DNA of 12,764 nt from Chrysochromulina tobinii (Eukaryota; Haptophyta; Prymnesiales; Chrysochromulinaceae): NCBI GenBank assembly GCA_001275005.1, contig JWZX01002004.1, positions 1-12,764 on the forward strand, in the 5' to 3' direction. The translations under genes and the position numbers were made by a program. The notes below the pieces were generated by a model. That model was not told the origin of the DNA. It ran no database searches and worked only from the letters and a program-made list of their open reading frames with translations. Below are positions 1-7,621 of this stretch, piece after piece (within the stretch, counting starts at the first letter, position 1; each line of letters starts with the position of its first letter).

Positions 1-879
1 GGGCTCCCATATAGTTTTTGAACGTCTCGCCAAGTCCGACCGACGAGTCGAATTGACATTCCACGGCGTGTATTGCCGACGCCCGCCCGGCTCCGTATAT
101 CTTGGAAACCAGATCGATCACCGGTTGCGGGAGCCCGACCAAGAGCTCTGCGACGGTAAGGACCTCTCTGTCGATGCGAGGGAAGAAGGTCGCCAGGTCA
201 ATGTACAGAATCCACAGCGAATGCCGCAGCCTCTTTGCCTGCTGGATCACGACCGCGAGCGGTAAGCCCGAGTCAATGGTCCCGTAGCCTGGTAGCCACC
301 CACATTGCTCTAGTCGAAGACGCCCGGTGATCCGTCGGTATGCCGTTGCTCTCACCATGTGCATGATGAGCTTCATATCCTGCGCCATAAGCGCAATCTC
401 CCGGCGTTCCGAAATGAGCGATGCGTTGCTCGGCGCCGGCTTGACCAGCAGCACATAGATAACTCTTTTCCACTCCGGCGGATATACCTCTCCCTTGAGA
501 TCAGCGATAAGACAGTTGAAGAACGCCTGCTTGACCTCCTCGTCGGCGTTGATGAGAAGCTCGATGGAGAATCCTCCCGCACCCACTGCCTTGCCCTTTG
601 GGACTCTATCGAGCACTTCCAGAAAAACCGGGTACGTGAGCTCGTTGAGAAGCTCCCATTGTCCACCGTCTTTCCCACGTAATGTCTCATATGTCGGGCA
701 AAAAACCTTGCAGAATGCCTGAAAGGCCTCTATGATCGGCGGTGTAGATGCGAAGCCCTTGACCATGCGTTCACCCTCCTTGGCAAGTCCTGCGATGAAA
801 TTTGGATCGTTCGATTTTACAGGCGTCGCGCTGATGTCGTCGTTGGGGAAGTAGCTTTCGAATGCAATGTGTTCGATCG
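1..879 (-). repeat. Segment shared with 11530-12408 (about 97% identity)
   Basis: This stretch aligns to 11530-12408 with a constant offset of 11529, no gaps and 25 mismatches by my count. It covers the N-terminal part of the RT region up to just past the first catalytic Asp motif. Homology ends sharply at 879/12408, the 5' truncation point of copy B. Confidence 0.95.
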
Positions 880-3800
880 GTTTCTTGATGGCGCGCCATG
901 CATCCATGGCCTGTCGCATCGCATCCGCTCCCTTTTTTCCACTTATGATGCCCAATGAGAGCTCTTTGATCCGCTCGTCCTCTCGCTGCTGTTTTCGTAT
1001 GAGCTTGCCTTTCGCCCTGTTGAGCTGTCGCTGACATCTCTTGATTATTTTGTCCCAGATCTGTTTGGTGTCCAGTTTGCTGTACCGATTTCTAATAGCT
1101 CCGAGCCCGGTGTGTGCCATAAACAGCCCGCCTCTGATTGCGTGAGGGTCGGTGTTGCTGCTGCGCAAAGAGTACGCCTCTCGCAGCCACGATCTCCACC
1201 GGTGGCTTGCCTCTTTTGGCTTTTCCTTTCGCTGCTCACAGATTTGCCCTGTCGCTGCTTGTGCCACGCTCCTGAGCTTATCGACGGCCTCCTTGGTAGC
1301 AAAGATTCCGTCTGGGTTGCCTGCGCGTAGGGCTTCCTCTTTCCTTCGGGCGCTCTCTTGCAGCGCAAGGGCGACGTCTCCACTTCGTACAAGTTCTTTG
1401 TATCTATTCTTGACTTGCGCGTCCTGTCTGGGGAGCGCCGATTTGGGGCGTGGCTCGCTCTGCATCTTCATCGTAGGTATCTCCCGTTGGAACGAGAGCC
1501 AGGCATGGTCCGAGAGAGCTTCCCCGTGATCCTTCCGTGCAAAGTCAACCGCGGAGCGTCGCCATTTGTGAATTTCCACTCCGAAAGCCATTGCCCCGTC
1601 CAACATCGCGCCTTCTCCTTCTCGGTTTCCTATGTTTGCTCCAAATGCGCCCGGTCTCCTTGTCCATGTGACGTAGTTTGACTGTCCCACCTGATCTGAG
1701 ACGTATTCCGCTATGGGCGAGGCCCCCGTAATGAAGCCTCGAAGAAACTTATCATTCGGCGAGAGTGGAGCTGTCGACGATCGCCAGCTTATGTCCGCTA
1801 CGTAGTTGAAATCGCCAACCAGGAGCGCGCCCGCTCCTTGGCCGTTGTCCTTCTTGGCCCAATCAGAGGCCGCCATCATCTGCTTCTGGAACGACGAGGA
1901 GCCTTCATCGTGAAGGCCGTGTATAGCGGCTACACGAAGATGGAGAGGATTCGCGCCGGTTGTCTGGACCGTTGCTCCTAGGAGCCTCTCCTCCAGTCGT
2001 TGATAGCTGACGAGCTTGCACGTTGACCGCCTGGTCAAGATTGCAATCCCATTCGTGTGCGTGTCGCTGCCCGTCCTCTCTCGAGAGCTACCCCCTTCTC
2101 CAACAATCCAATGCGTAGTGTACCCCACGTCGTGCATCTGCGCGCGCAAGCCTTTCCTTTGTTCGGTGAAGTTATCTCGCGTGCCCGTGAGCTCCAGTAG
2201 AAAGCAAATGTCCGGTGCCTCCCCGTCAAGTCGCAGTTTGAGCCACTTCATCTTTTCTAAAGAGACGGAGTTGTCTGACGTTTGCTCCGCATTGAGTTGT
2301 CGTGCGTTCCAGACGGAGACCTTCAACTTGAGCTCGACCGTATTCCCTCGCAAGGCTCGCATGAACCTTTTCCAAGCACGTCTTGTGAGATACCATCTGA
2401 GCCGCGTGCGATAAGCTTCCTCTGCTGCGCCTTTGCTCACATGCTTGCGCCTGCGCTCATGCCAGTTCACCTCAAGGTGATCAATGAGATCCACCTGATT
2501 GCCATCATCCCAGATATCGCTGCCTACTGCCGCACTGGTATGCCCTATGAACAGCGCGAGCAGGCATCGTGCCCACGCGTCCTTCGAGTTCGCGCATGGC
2601 CCGTGTTTCCATCGAGCTTGCGCCAGCAGCGAGGCGCTCGCGCGCGCGCTTCGCAAGTTTCGTTGATCAACACAGCGCTCGAAGTTTCGTCCGCCGTCAC
2701 AGCGCTTCCTTGTTATCGGCTGGTTCTGTTTCCATTCGAGAGACATAGTTTGTACCTTTGATTCCATATTCCGCATGCGCGTAGGATCCACACCATATGC
2801 ACTGACACTAGACGTCGCCTCGACCTTCGAGTTGCGAAACCACGTTCCCTCACATACTCCCACGCTCTTCGTCCTTGCGCCAGTTGCCTGCGCAGGAATA
2901 TACTCTCCCTGGTTCTCGATGTCTCCTCGAGTGTGATGCCCCTTGTCACATTTTAGTCCGGTTCCTGGCTCCACAGACTCTGTTGACGCCTCACTCGAGA
3001 ATTTCTTCCTCTCCTGTGATGTGGGCAGGGTTGGTGAGGGCGCGCGTGCTGCATGGCTGCGTAACGTACGCACGCATTTCTCACCTTCTTCTTCGTCATC
3101 TTCGTCTTCTTCTTCTTGCATCTCTCCTTCCTTAGCTGACGAGCCACGGAGGGGGCTTGCTGGCTTGCGACGCTTATCTCCGCTGGTCTGTGAACCTGGG
3201 TCGACGAACGGCACCAGCTCCTTGATAGCGAGTATCTGCCTGTCGTGCGTCTCTTGCTTCTGAGTCTGCAGCTGGATGCTTTTGTTGATCCCCATCATCA
3301 TCTGCGCAATCTGCTGCTTGAACTCCTCGTTGATTTGGTGCGCTGCAAGCTGCGCGTCCTGAAGCATCGCCTGCTTCTCAAGAAATTCTTGCTGCTGCAT
3401 CGCCATCTGGTTCTGCATCATGTCGATCTTTTTCTGGCTCTTTTCCTCGTTGAGCAGCGTCATCTTGGTCAGCTCAGTGATGGCCTTCGCCTGTTCCTCC
3501 ATCAAAGTCTTGTGCGACTGCATGATTGCGCGAACGCTGCCATCTGTCACCGCGAGCCTATTCTCGAGTGTCTTGACGGTCTTGACGAGTTCCTCGTTCT
3601 TCTTCTCCAACTCCTTGGTGTCTACTGCTCCTTCAACGGTCGTTGCCATGACAGGGTGAAGTCCGTTCCGTTCGCGGGCCTTGGAAAGGTCGCCCGACCA
3701 GATGAGGGTGACATCGCCAAAAGAGGTAGGTGTAGTGACTCCCTTCGATATCTTGGAGTCGTTGCGTGCGTCATTGCAGAGCATCGCAAGCTTTCCTGCA

Positions 3801-4978
3801 AGCGCCGCTTGCTTGATCAGTGGTATCTTGAGGAGCACCTTGATGATGTATTGCGACTCCGTGTGCTCGTCAGTTCTGGGGTACATGGTGATAATCCCGT
3901 CTCCGAGCTCCGTGCAAATAGCCTCAAATCCAGGGGCTCCCTCGCGAAAGCCTGCCTTGATCGAGTGTACGCCTCTCGTAGGCGAGATGAACGCCTCTAG
4001 GTTGATCGTGAGTTCCTCCGTGCTGATGAACTCGCCCTTGTGTCCCCACTTCGTCCCGCCCATGGCGGACATGCCATTCGCGGTGATCTCCGGGCCCGCC
4101 TTGTCGTTGAGGACGATAAACCAGCCATCTTCTTTTCCTGGGCCGGTGATCCCCATCGTTTTCTTCATCTCGTTGATCATGGCCTTATTGAATGCCTCCT
4201 GATCCCCGCTAGCGCTTCCATCCTGCCAGATGTGTTGCATAGCTCCGATGACCTTCTGAAACGCCTCCTTCTCGGCGAAGCCGATGGCCATGCCGTCTTT
4301 GCTCTCTTTGATGTGATCCTTGAGTCTGTCCGTGGATCTCTCGTAGGTCATGCGTCCAATGTCCTCAGCGTTGCCAGAGAACATGGCCACGTACGCATCC
4401 TCCAGGGCTGCTCCGTCGTTTTTCATCTGCTTCATCAGCTGCTGTCCGAGCTGCCATACATCGACTGCTTGTGCCCACGCGCCCACGAGCGCGGAGACAT
4501 TTGCATCCTTCGGCGTGATGACCATCAGCTTGCACTCGTTCAGCCCTTCGGAAAGGAGAGCCAGTCCCGCTTCTTTCGCAGCGGCTTTGAACTCCGTGTC
4601 GTCTTTGCTGTCGAGAGTGATCTTCTGCATCCCATTTTTGGTGAGCTCGATGGCAGGGCCGCGCATCTTCTCGTGAATCGCCGCGCAGCCTAAGAGCTTG
4701 CGCTTGATGTTCTCGCATACCTCCTCGAGAGTCGCGTAGCCCTCGCGCGTGCGAGGCCCGACCACCAGTGAAGTGCGGTAGATCTTCTTCGTCTCAGTGT
4801 TTGGAGTTTTCGGCGGAATGTCAGCCGGAGCCGGGGCCGCCGATGTTCTCTTGTCGCGGTTCTTCTTGGGAGTGGACGCGTGTCCCGTGTCCGACTGCTT
4901 CGACGGCGACGCGACGTCCATATCGCTCATTTGCATCGTCGCCGCGGGTGGCGAGAGAAGCGAGAAAGCGGTTGACAT
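1..4978 (-). CDS. Retrotransposon polyprotein, copy A: coiled coil - APE endonuclease - RT (3' partial)
   Basis: The frame starts at the ATG at 4976-4978 (A at -3; upstream in-frame stop at 5033-5035) and stays open to the window edge, 1659 codons. Residues 1-450 match no family I recognise. Residues 455-585 are rich in Gln, Glu, Lys, Leu and Met and look like a coiled coil, as in many LINE ORF1 proteins. Residues 622-634 are almost all Asp/Glu, followed by a basic Ser/Arg linker. An APE-type endonuclease covers about 884-1160: WN at 890-891, catalytic Glu929 in LLELT, GDFN at 1055-1058, TW, and SDH at 1156-1158. The RT begins near 1450, with catalytic Asp1594 in LYIDLATFF; its YADD box lies beyond the edge. 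I see no CCHC zinc knuckle. The product should nick target DNA and prime cDNA synthesis there. ORF1-like and ORF2-like parts share one frame with no stop or shift, which is unusual for a LINE. Confidence 0.9.
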   Translation of the reverse strand, partial: MSTAFSLLSPPAATMQMSDMDVASPSKQSDTGHASTPKKNRDKRTSAAPAPADIPPKTPNTETKKIYRTSLVVGPRTREGYATLEEVCENIKRKLLGCAAIHEKMRGPAIELTKNGMQKITLDSKDDTEFKAAAKEAGLALLSEGLNECKLMVITPKDANVSALVGAWAQAVDVWQLGQQLMKQMKNDGAALEDAYVAMFSGNAEDIGRMTYERSTDRLKDHIKESKDGMAIGFAEKEAFQKVIGAMQHIWQDGSASGDQEAFNKAMINEMKKTMGITGPGKEDGWFIVLNDKAGPEITANGMSAMGGTKWGHKGEFISTEELTINLEAFISPTRGVHSIKAGFREGAPGFEAICTELGDGIITMYPRTDEHTESQYIIKVLLKIPLIKQAALAGKLAMLCNDARNDSKISKGVTTPTSFGDVTLIWSGDLSKARERNGLHPVMATTVEGAVDTKELEKKNEELVKTVKTLENRLAVTDGSVRAIMQSHKTLMEEQAKAITELTKMTLLNEEKSQKKIDMMQNQMAMQQQEFLEKQAMLQDAQLAAHQINEEFKQQIAQMMMGINKSIQLQTQKQETHDRQILAIKELVPFVDPGSQTSGDKRRKPASPLRGSSAKEGEMQEEEDEDDEEEGEKCVRTLRSHAARAPSPTLPTSQERKKFSSEASTESVEPGTGLKCDKGHHTRGDIENQGEYIPAQATGARTKSVGVCEGTWFRNSKVEATSSVSAYGVDPTRMRNMESKVQTMSLEWKQNQPITRKRCDGGRNFERCVDQRNLRSARASASLLAQARWKHGPCANSKDAWARCLLALFIGHTSAAVGSDIWDDGNQVDLIDHLEVNWHERRRKHVSKGAAEEAYRTRLRWYLTRRAWKRFMRALRGNTVELKLKVSVWNARQLNAEQTSDNSVSLEKMKWLKLRLDGEAPDICFLLELTGTRDNFTEQRKGLRAQMHDVGYTTHWIVGEGGSSRERTGSDTHTNGIAILTRRSTCKLVSYQRLEERLLGATVQTTGANPLHLRVAAIHGLHDEGSSSFQKQMMAASDWAKKDNGQGAGALLVGDFNYVADISWRSSTAPLSPNDKFLRGFITGASPIAEYVSDQVGQSNYVTWTRRPGAFGANIGNREGEGAMLDGAMAFGVEIHKWRRSAVDFARKDHGEALSDHAWLSFQREIPTMKMQSEPRPKSALPRQDAQVKNRYKELVRSGDVALALQESARRKEEALRAGNPDGIFATKEAVDKLRSVAQAATGQICEQRKEKPKEASHRWRSWLREAYSLRSSNTDPHAIRGGLFMAHTGLGAIRNRYSKLDTKQIWDKIIKRCQRQLNRAKGKLIRKQQREDERIKELSLGIISGKKGADAMRQAMDAWRAIKKPIEHIAFESYFPNDDISATPVKSNDPNFIAGLAKEGERMVKGFASTPPIIEAFQAFCKVFCPTYETLRGKDGGQWELLNELTYPVFLEVLDRVPKGKAVGAGGFSIELLINADEEVKQAFFNCLIADLKGEVYPPEWKRVIYVLLVKPAPSNASLISERREIALMAQDMKLIMHMVRATAYRRITGRLRLEQCGWLPGYGTIDSGLPLAVVIQQAKRLRHSLWILYIDLATFFPRIDREVLTVAELLVGLPQPVIDLVSKIYGAGRASAIHAVECQFDSSVGLGETFKNYMGA

Positions 4979-4986
4979 TTTTTCGC

Positions 4987-5006
4987 GGGGTGTGAGGGTA
5001 CACCCC
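4987..5006. repeat. Small hairpin in the leader of copy A
   Basis: Arms 4987-4993 and 5000-5006 are perfect inverted repeats of 7 bp (GGGGTGT / ACACCCC) around a 6-base loop. The hairpin sits between the 22-bp motif and the polyprotein ATG, so it would lie in the 5' leader of the element RNA. It could be an RNA structure of the element or chance in GC-rich DNA. Confidence 0.5.
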
Positions 5007-5007
5007 C

Positions 5008-5029
5008 TGATCGTCCTCAAATACGCATT
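5008..5029 (-). repeat. 22-bp motif, copy 1, at the 5' edge of retrotransposon copy A
   Basis: These 22 bases are identical to 7478-7499, in the same orientation, while the sequence on both sides differs. On the minus strand the motif begins AATGCGTATTTGAGG. Here it sits directly upstream of the copy A leader; its twin abuts the 3' tail of copy B. It may be a preferred insertion site, part of a target-site duplication, or a dispersed host repeat. Confidence 0.75.
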
Positions 5030-5202
5030 TGGTTACGGCGTGTGAAGAGGCGACTCGACTTTCCTTTTAAAATGGCTATTTCGAAACTTAAGAGAAACCG
5101 GTTAGTTAACCTCGGGTTCTTTATGAAGTTGGACATGAAGCGATCTGGACTTAATCAAATCAATCTACAGAGTCTAATCAGAGTCAGACACGGGTAATTA
5201 CT

Positions 5203-5250
5203 AAAGCGCCCAACACGACGTGTCATCCGATATGAAAAGCGCCCAACACG
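5203..5250. repeat. 15-bp direct repeat pair AAAGCGCCCAACACG
   Basis: AAAGCGCCCAACACG occurs at 5203-5217 and again at 5236-5250, a period of 33 bp. The intervening 18 bases are not repeated. The pair lies immediately before the GGGTC-rich inverted repeat and may be an edge of a degraded mobile or satellite-like unit. Confidence 0.65.
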
Positions 5251-5272
5251 GCGCGCCGCCACTCTTCAGTAT

Positions 5273-5480
5273 GGGGTCGGGTCGGAGGGGGTCGGGTCGC
5301 GGGATAAGATATGAAAATTGGGCTCCGAGGTCGAGATCGGGTCGGGTCGGGTCGGGTCTGAAGCGAGTCCAGGAAATTCAGATGTGTTGTTTTCGGGAAA
5401 ACACCCCGCCCCTCCGACCCCGACCCCGACCTCGGAGGTCAACCCCTAAGCGGACCCTAGGCGACCCGGCCCGACCCCCC
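5273..5480. repeat. Large imperfect inverted repeat of GGGTC / GACCC units
   Basis: The left part (5273-5358) is G-rich on the plus strand with many GGGTCGG units. The right part (5404-5480) is the C-rich counterpart with CCCCGACC units. A perfect core pair CTCCGAGGTCG (5323-5333) / CGACCTCGGAG (5427-5437) fixes the pairing, with a spacer of about 45 bases between the G-rich and C-rich tracts. Either strand could fold back on itself, and the G-runs could also form quadruplexes. It could be a foldback-type element or a host low-complexity repeat. Confidence 0.65.
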
Positions 5481-5973
5481 GAGCCGTAGATTAGAGGTTC
5501 GTTGAGGTAGTCTCGTCGTCGGAATGTGTGCGAGTTGAGATAGCCATGGCCTTGCGTGGCCCTTCGCCCCCGATCCGGGATGTGCGATTAAGTTGGCAAT
5601 CACGACTCGACACGACTCGCTGACTCGCACCACGCCCGCCGCGATCACCCCCGCAATTGGCGGCGAGGTTGAAATGCTGAGCAGCTTGAGGAACAGCGTG
5701 AAGCCGGCGGGCAGCTCAAGCGTGGGATCCCGTCACAGTTGACGTGACGTCCCCACCTCCCGTCCGCGTACCGTACCGCCGTACTTTTGAGCCGAGTTCT
5801 AGGCGTCAAGGCGTGCGTGGGGCGCCGTGCGGGCGGGGCGTTGGTCCTCGAGCCGAGCCTGTCCTGCCGTGCGACATCCATCTTGCGATCGCGCGCGCGC
5901 GCTCGGTTTCTGCAGTATTTCTGCTGCTCTCAATTACAAAACTCAACAAGAATCAAGACAGCTCATCGGCGCC

Positions 5974-7443
5974 CTATACATCCTCTATGATCTTCTTGTT
6001 CTTCTTCTTGCCAAACTTGCCTCGAAACCTTGCTCGGAGCGCGCTGAAACAGCCAAGAGGTTCTGCCATGAGCTTGCTCCCCTCCTTTCTCACACGTGTG
6101 CGGAAGTACAAGTAGCCGACGCCCATAGCCAGCTCGACGATGGCAGGGAACAACAGTGTGTCGATGCCGCACGTCCAGTACATGTACAAGCCAACGTAGC
6201 CGCCGAAGAAGAAAGCGAAGAGGAGTACGAAGAGGAGCCTGAGCGACTCCAGCTCCACGTTTGTGAGCTTCCGGGCAGCCGACAGCCTATCTGCCGCGAT
6301 CTCCTTCATCTCGAACTTCTCTTCATATATAAGCATGAACTCACGCCGCAGAATGTTGCCCATGAGTAAGCCGATGTCCGTAGCGACGCCCGTCATGTGC
6401 GTCGTGCGAATGACCGCGTGCGCGTGCTTTGAGGTCATCCCATTCTGCATGCCCATGGCCATCGCAAGGAAGGCAGGGGCAAACTTGACACTGTTGTCGT
6501 CATCTTTCCAGCCGCCGTGTTTGGTACCCGCCCAGCCAATGAAGAGGAAGATGGCCGCGATGATGAGCACGATGCTGGCGCGGCGGACAGGACGATCGGA
6601 CATTCTGTAGAAGTCTTTGGGCGCTTTGCGAGCGGTGACCAGAAGGCCGCTCAGCAGCGAGCCGAATACAAACGCCCAGAACTGCGCGAAGGACTCACCG
6701 AATTCGCCCGACATGTTGGCCAAGTCGAGCGAGATCTTCGTGACTACGCCGGTCAAATTGCCGATGTTCTTTTGCCAAAGAGCAACCCCAACGGTGTTGA
6801 TGAGCCCCGCGAAGAAGGTCAGGAGGCCAGTCACCCAAAGGATGACTGGTTCATATCCTTTCTTAGGGTGCATCACCGAGACGGTATTGCTGCACCGAAA
6901 GGGATGGCAGCACAAAGCGAGGTTTGGCACCGCAGAATTCGCGGCTGGGGCCGCGGCGGCCACGGGCGCTGCGGCGGGCGCTGCAGCAACCATAGGCTTG
7001 ATGTTGGAGTCGACAGCACCCAGCGGCTTACATGCAGGTGTCTCCATGCACGAGGGTGGGGACGCGTTTGGGTTTGGGAGCGCGTGTGGCGGCGGCAAAC
7101 GCGGCATCGTGTGGTCGCACTGAGCGGCCATGCGTTTTTGGCTTCCCGACTTCTCGTGTGAGTGTGGTGTGTGATAGTAGTACCCCTTTTGGATGAAGAA
7201 TCCATCTTCGGGGCCTTTTGCCGCGAGAACGCGACTCGTCGATACACGTCCACAAAAACCAGGGAAAAACACAGATTCATTCCTGAATGCGTCTGAATGC
7301 AGACGAGGCATTGTGAGACGAGATGCCGATGTGGGACGTCGTTTTGACGTACTGCGTGGTAGGCACGTAGGCTGGTAGCTTAGAAATGTTGATGACTCAA
7401 ATACGAGGTTGTTCCGCGGACTTGCTAAGTCCGGGTTGAGCAT
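5974..7443 (-). CDS. DUF1275 (YoaK-like) multi-pass membrane protein
   Basis: The longest frame has 489 codons and ends with TAG at 5974-5976. Residues from about 191 to 450 form a DUF1275-type domain with about six membrane segments (near 200-217, 252-269, 288-304, 321-336, 401-424, 427-447). Family hallmarks are NLTGVVTKISLDL (229-241) and RTTHMTGVATDIG (346-358). The function of this family is not established; membrane transport is only a guess. The first 190 residues are Pro/Ala/Ser-rich low complexity. The first Met lies inside the 7424-7472 palindrome, so it is a doubtful start; Met105 (ATG at 7129-7131, followed by G) or Met113 is more plausible. The tail is very basic (FGKKKNKK), as on the cytosolic side of a membrane protein. 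No intron is evident. It is flanked by retrotransposons on both sides but is itself unbroken. Confidence 0.85.
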   Translation of the reverse strand: MLNPDLASPRNNLVFESSTFLSYQPTCLPRSTSKRRPTSASRLTMPRLHSDAFRNESVFFPGFCGRVSTSRVLAAKGPEDGFFIQKGYYYHTPHSHEKSGSQKRMAAQCDHTMPRLPPPHALPNPNASPPSCMETPACKPLGAVDSNIKPMVAAAPAAAPVAAAAPAANSAVPNLALCCHPFRCSNTVSVMHPKKGYEPVILWVTGLLTFFAGLINTVGVALWQKNIGNLTGVVTKISLDLANMSGEFGESFAQFWAFVFGSLLSGLLVTARKAPKDFYRMSDRPVRRASIVLIIAAIFLFIGWAGTKHGGWKDDDNSVKFAPAFLAMAMGMQNGMTSKHAHAVIRTTHMTGVATDIGLLMGNILRREFMLIYEEKFEMKEIAADRLSAARKLTNVELESLRLLFVLLFAFFFGGYVGLYMYWTCGIDTLLFPAIVELAMGVGYLYFRTRVRKEGSKLMAEPLGCFSALRARFRGKFGKKKNKKIIEDV

Positions 7444-7472
7444 ATGTTTTGCGTGCTCAACCCGGACTTAGC
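7424..7472. repeat. Perfect palindrome, 19-bp arms, upstream of the DUF1275 gene
   Basis: Arms 7424-7442 (GCTAAGTCCGGGTTGAGCA) and 7454-7472 are exact reverse complements around an 11-base loop. Direct copies of CTCAAATACG lie on both sides, at 7396-7405 and 7486-7495, the right one being inside the 22-bp motif. The unit could be a miniature foldback element with short flanking duplications, a cruciform-forming regulatory site or an RNA hairpin. Confidence 0.85.
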
Positions 7473-7477
7473 TAGTG

Positions 7478-7499
7478 TGATCGTCCTCAAATACGCATT
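7478..7499 (-). repeat. 22-bp motif, copy 2, next to the 3' tail of retrotransposon copy B
   Basis: Identical to 5008-5029 over 22 bases and in the same orientation. On the minus strand it follows the (TTAC)4TTT tail of copy B directly, and the palindrome comes 5 bases later. This is where the 3' target flank of copy B should be. Confidence 0.75.
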
Positions 7500-7502
7500 A
7501 AA

Positions 7503-7621
7503 GTAAGTAAGTAAGTAACAACCGCCGCGGAGCGGCAACGGCACACGTGGCGAGGGCACAGACCCAAGCATGCAAAGCGTGGCGTTATGGGGGGAACACC
7601 GATGTCAGGCATCAGCCATGC
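7503..7621 (-). other. 3' UTR and (TTAC)4 tail of retrotransposon copy B
   Basis: Between the stop codon and the flanking 22-bp motif lie about 120 bases without coding potential. The last 16 (7503-7518) are four TTAC units on the coding strand, a microsatellite-like end seen in several LINE clades in place of poly(A). Just inside is a small hairpin, CCGC-TCC-GCGG on the coding strand, which could help the RT recognise the RNA end. Confidence 0.7.

Larger units (their letters stand above)
1..5007 (-). mobile_element. LINE-type non-LTR retrotransposon, copy A (5' part; 3' part beyond the window)
   Basis: The unit carries APE endonuclease and RT coding sequence in one frame, with no long terminal repeats visible, which is the signature of a non-LTR retrotransposon. 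It runs right to left: the 5' end is near 5007, just inside a 22-bp motif at 5008-5029, and the 3' part lies off the left edge. Whether the 22-bp motif belongs to the element or to the target DNA cannot be decided from one full 5' end. Positions 1-879 align without gaps to 11530-12408 of copy B at about 97% identity, which proves they are one family. The leader between the motif and the ATG is only about 30 bp, so any promoter must be very short, internal, or supplied by flanking DNA. Confidence 0.9.
5030..5973. other. Non-coding interval between retrotransposon copy A and the DUF1275 gene
   Basis: I see no gene here: the frames are short and without recognisable domains. It holds a 15-bp direct repeat (5203-5217, 5236-5250), a 10-bp repeat GATATGAAAA (5229-5238, 5308-5317), a GGGTC-rich inverted repeat (5273-5480), a short array of ACGACTCG-like units (about 5601-5628) and an alternating GC run near 5889-5901. 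The part next to 5973 should include the 3' UTR of the DUF1275 gene, but I cannot point to a poly(A) signal. Confidence 0.6.

Noticed and set aside
2500-2720. Cys/His residues in copy A residues about 753-826 as a zinc knuckle
   Set aside because: Spacing does not fit CX2CX4HX4C or another standard finger, so I do not call one.
3085-3118. CTT/TTC-rich run as a microsatellite
   Set aside because: It encodes the acidic Glu/Asp run of the polyprotein in frame and is explained by coding.
4040-4693. Plus-strand open frame of 217 codons
   Set aside because: It is the antisense shadow of the copy A polyprotein, which is open on the minus strand through the whole region; its translation shows no domain.
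5069-5078. TAGCCATTTT on the minus strand, resembling part of the dinoflagellate spliced leader
   Set aside because: Only 10 bases match and the following bases diverge, so it is too short to call a relict leader or to fix the host.
5827-6369. Plus-strand open frame of 180 codons
   Set aside because: It lies opposite the DUF1275 gene, which has clear family motifs and membrane segments; this frame has none.
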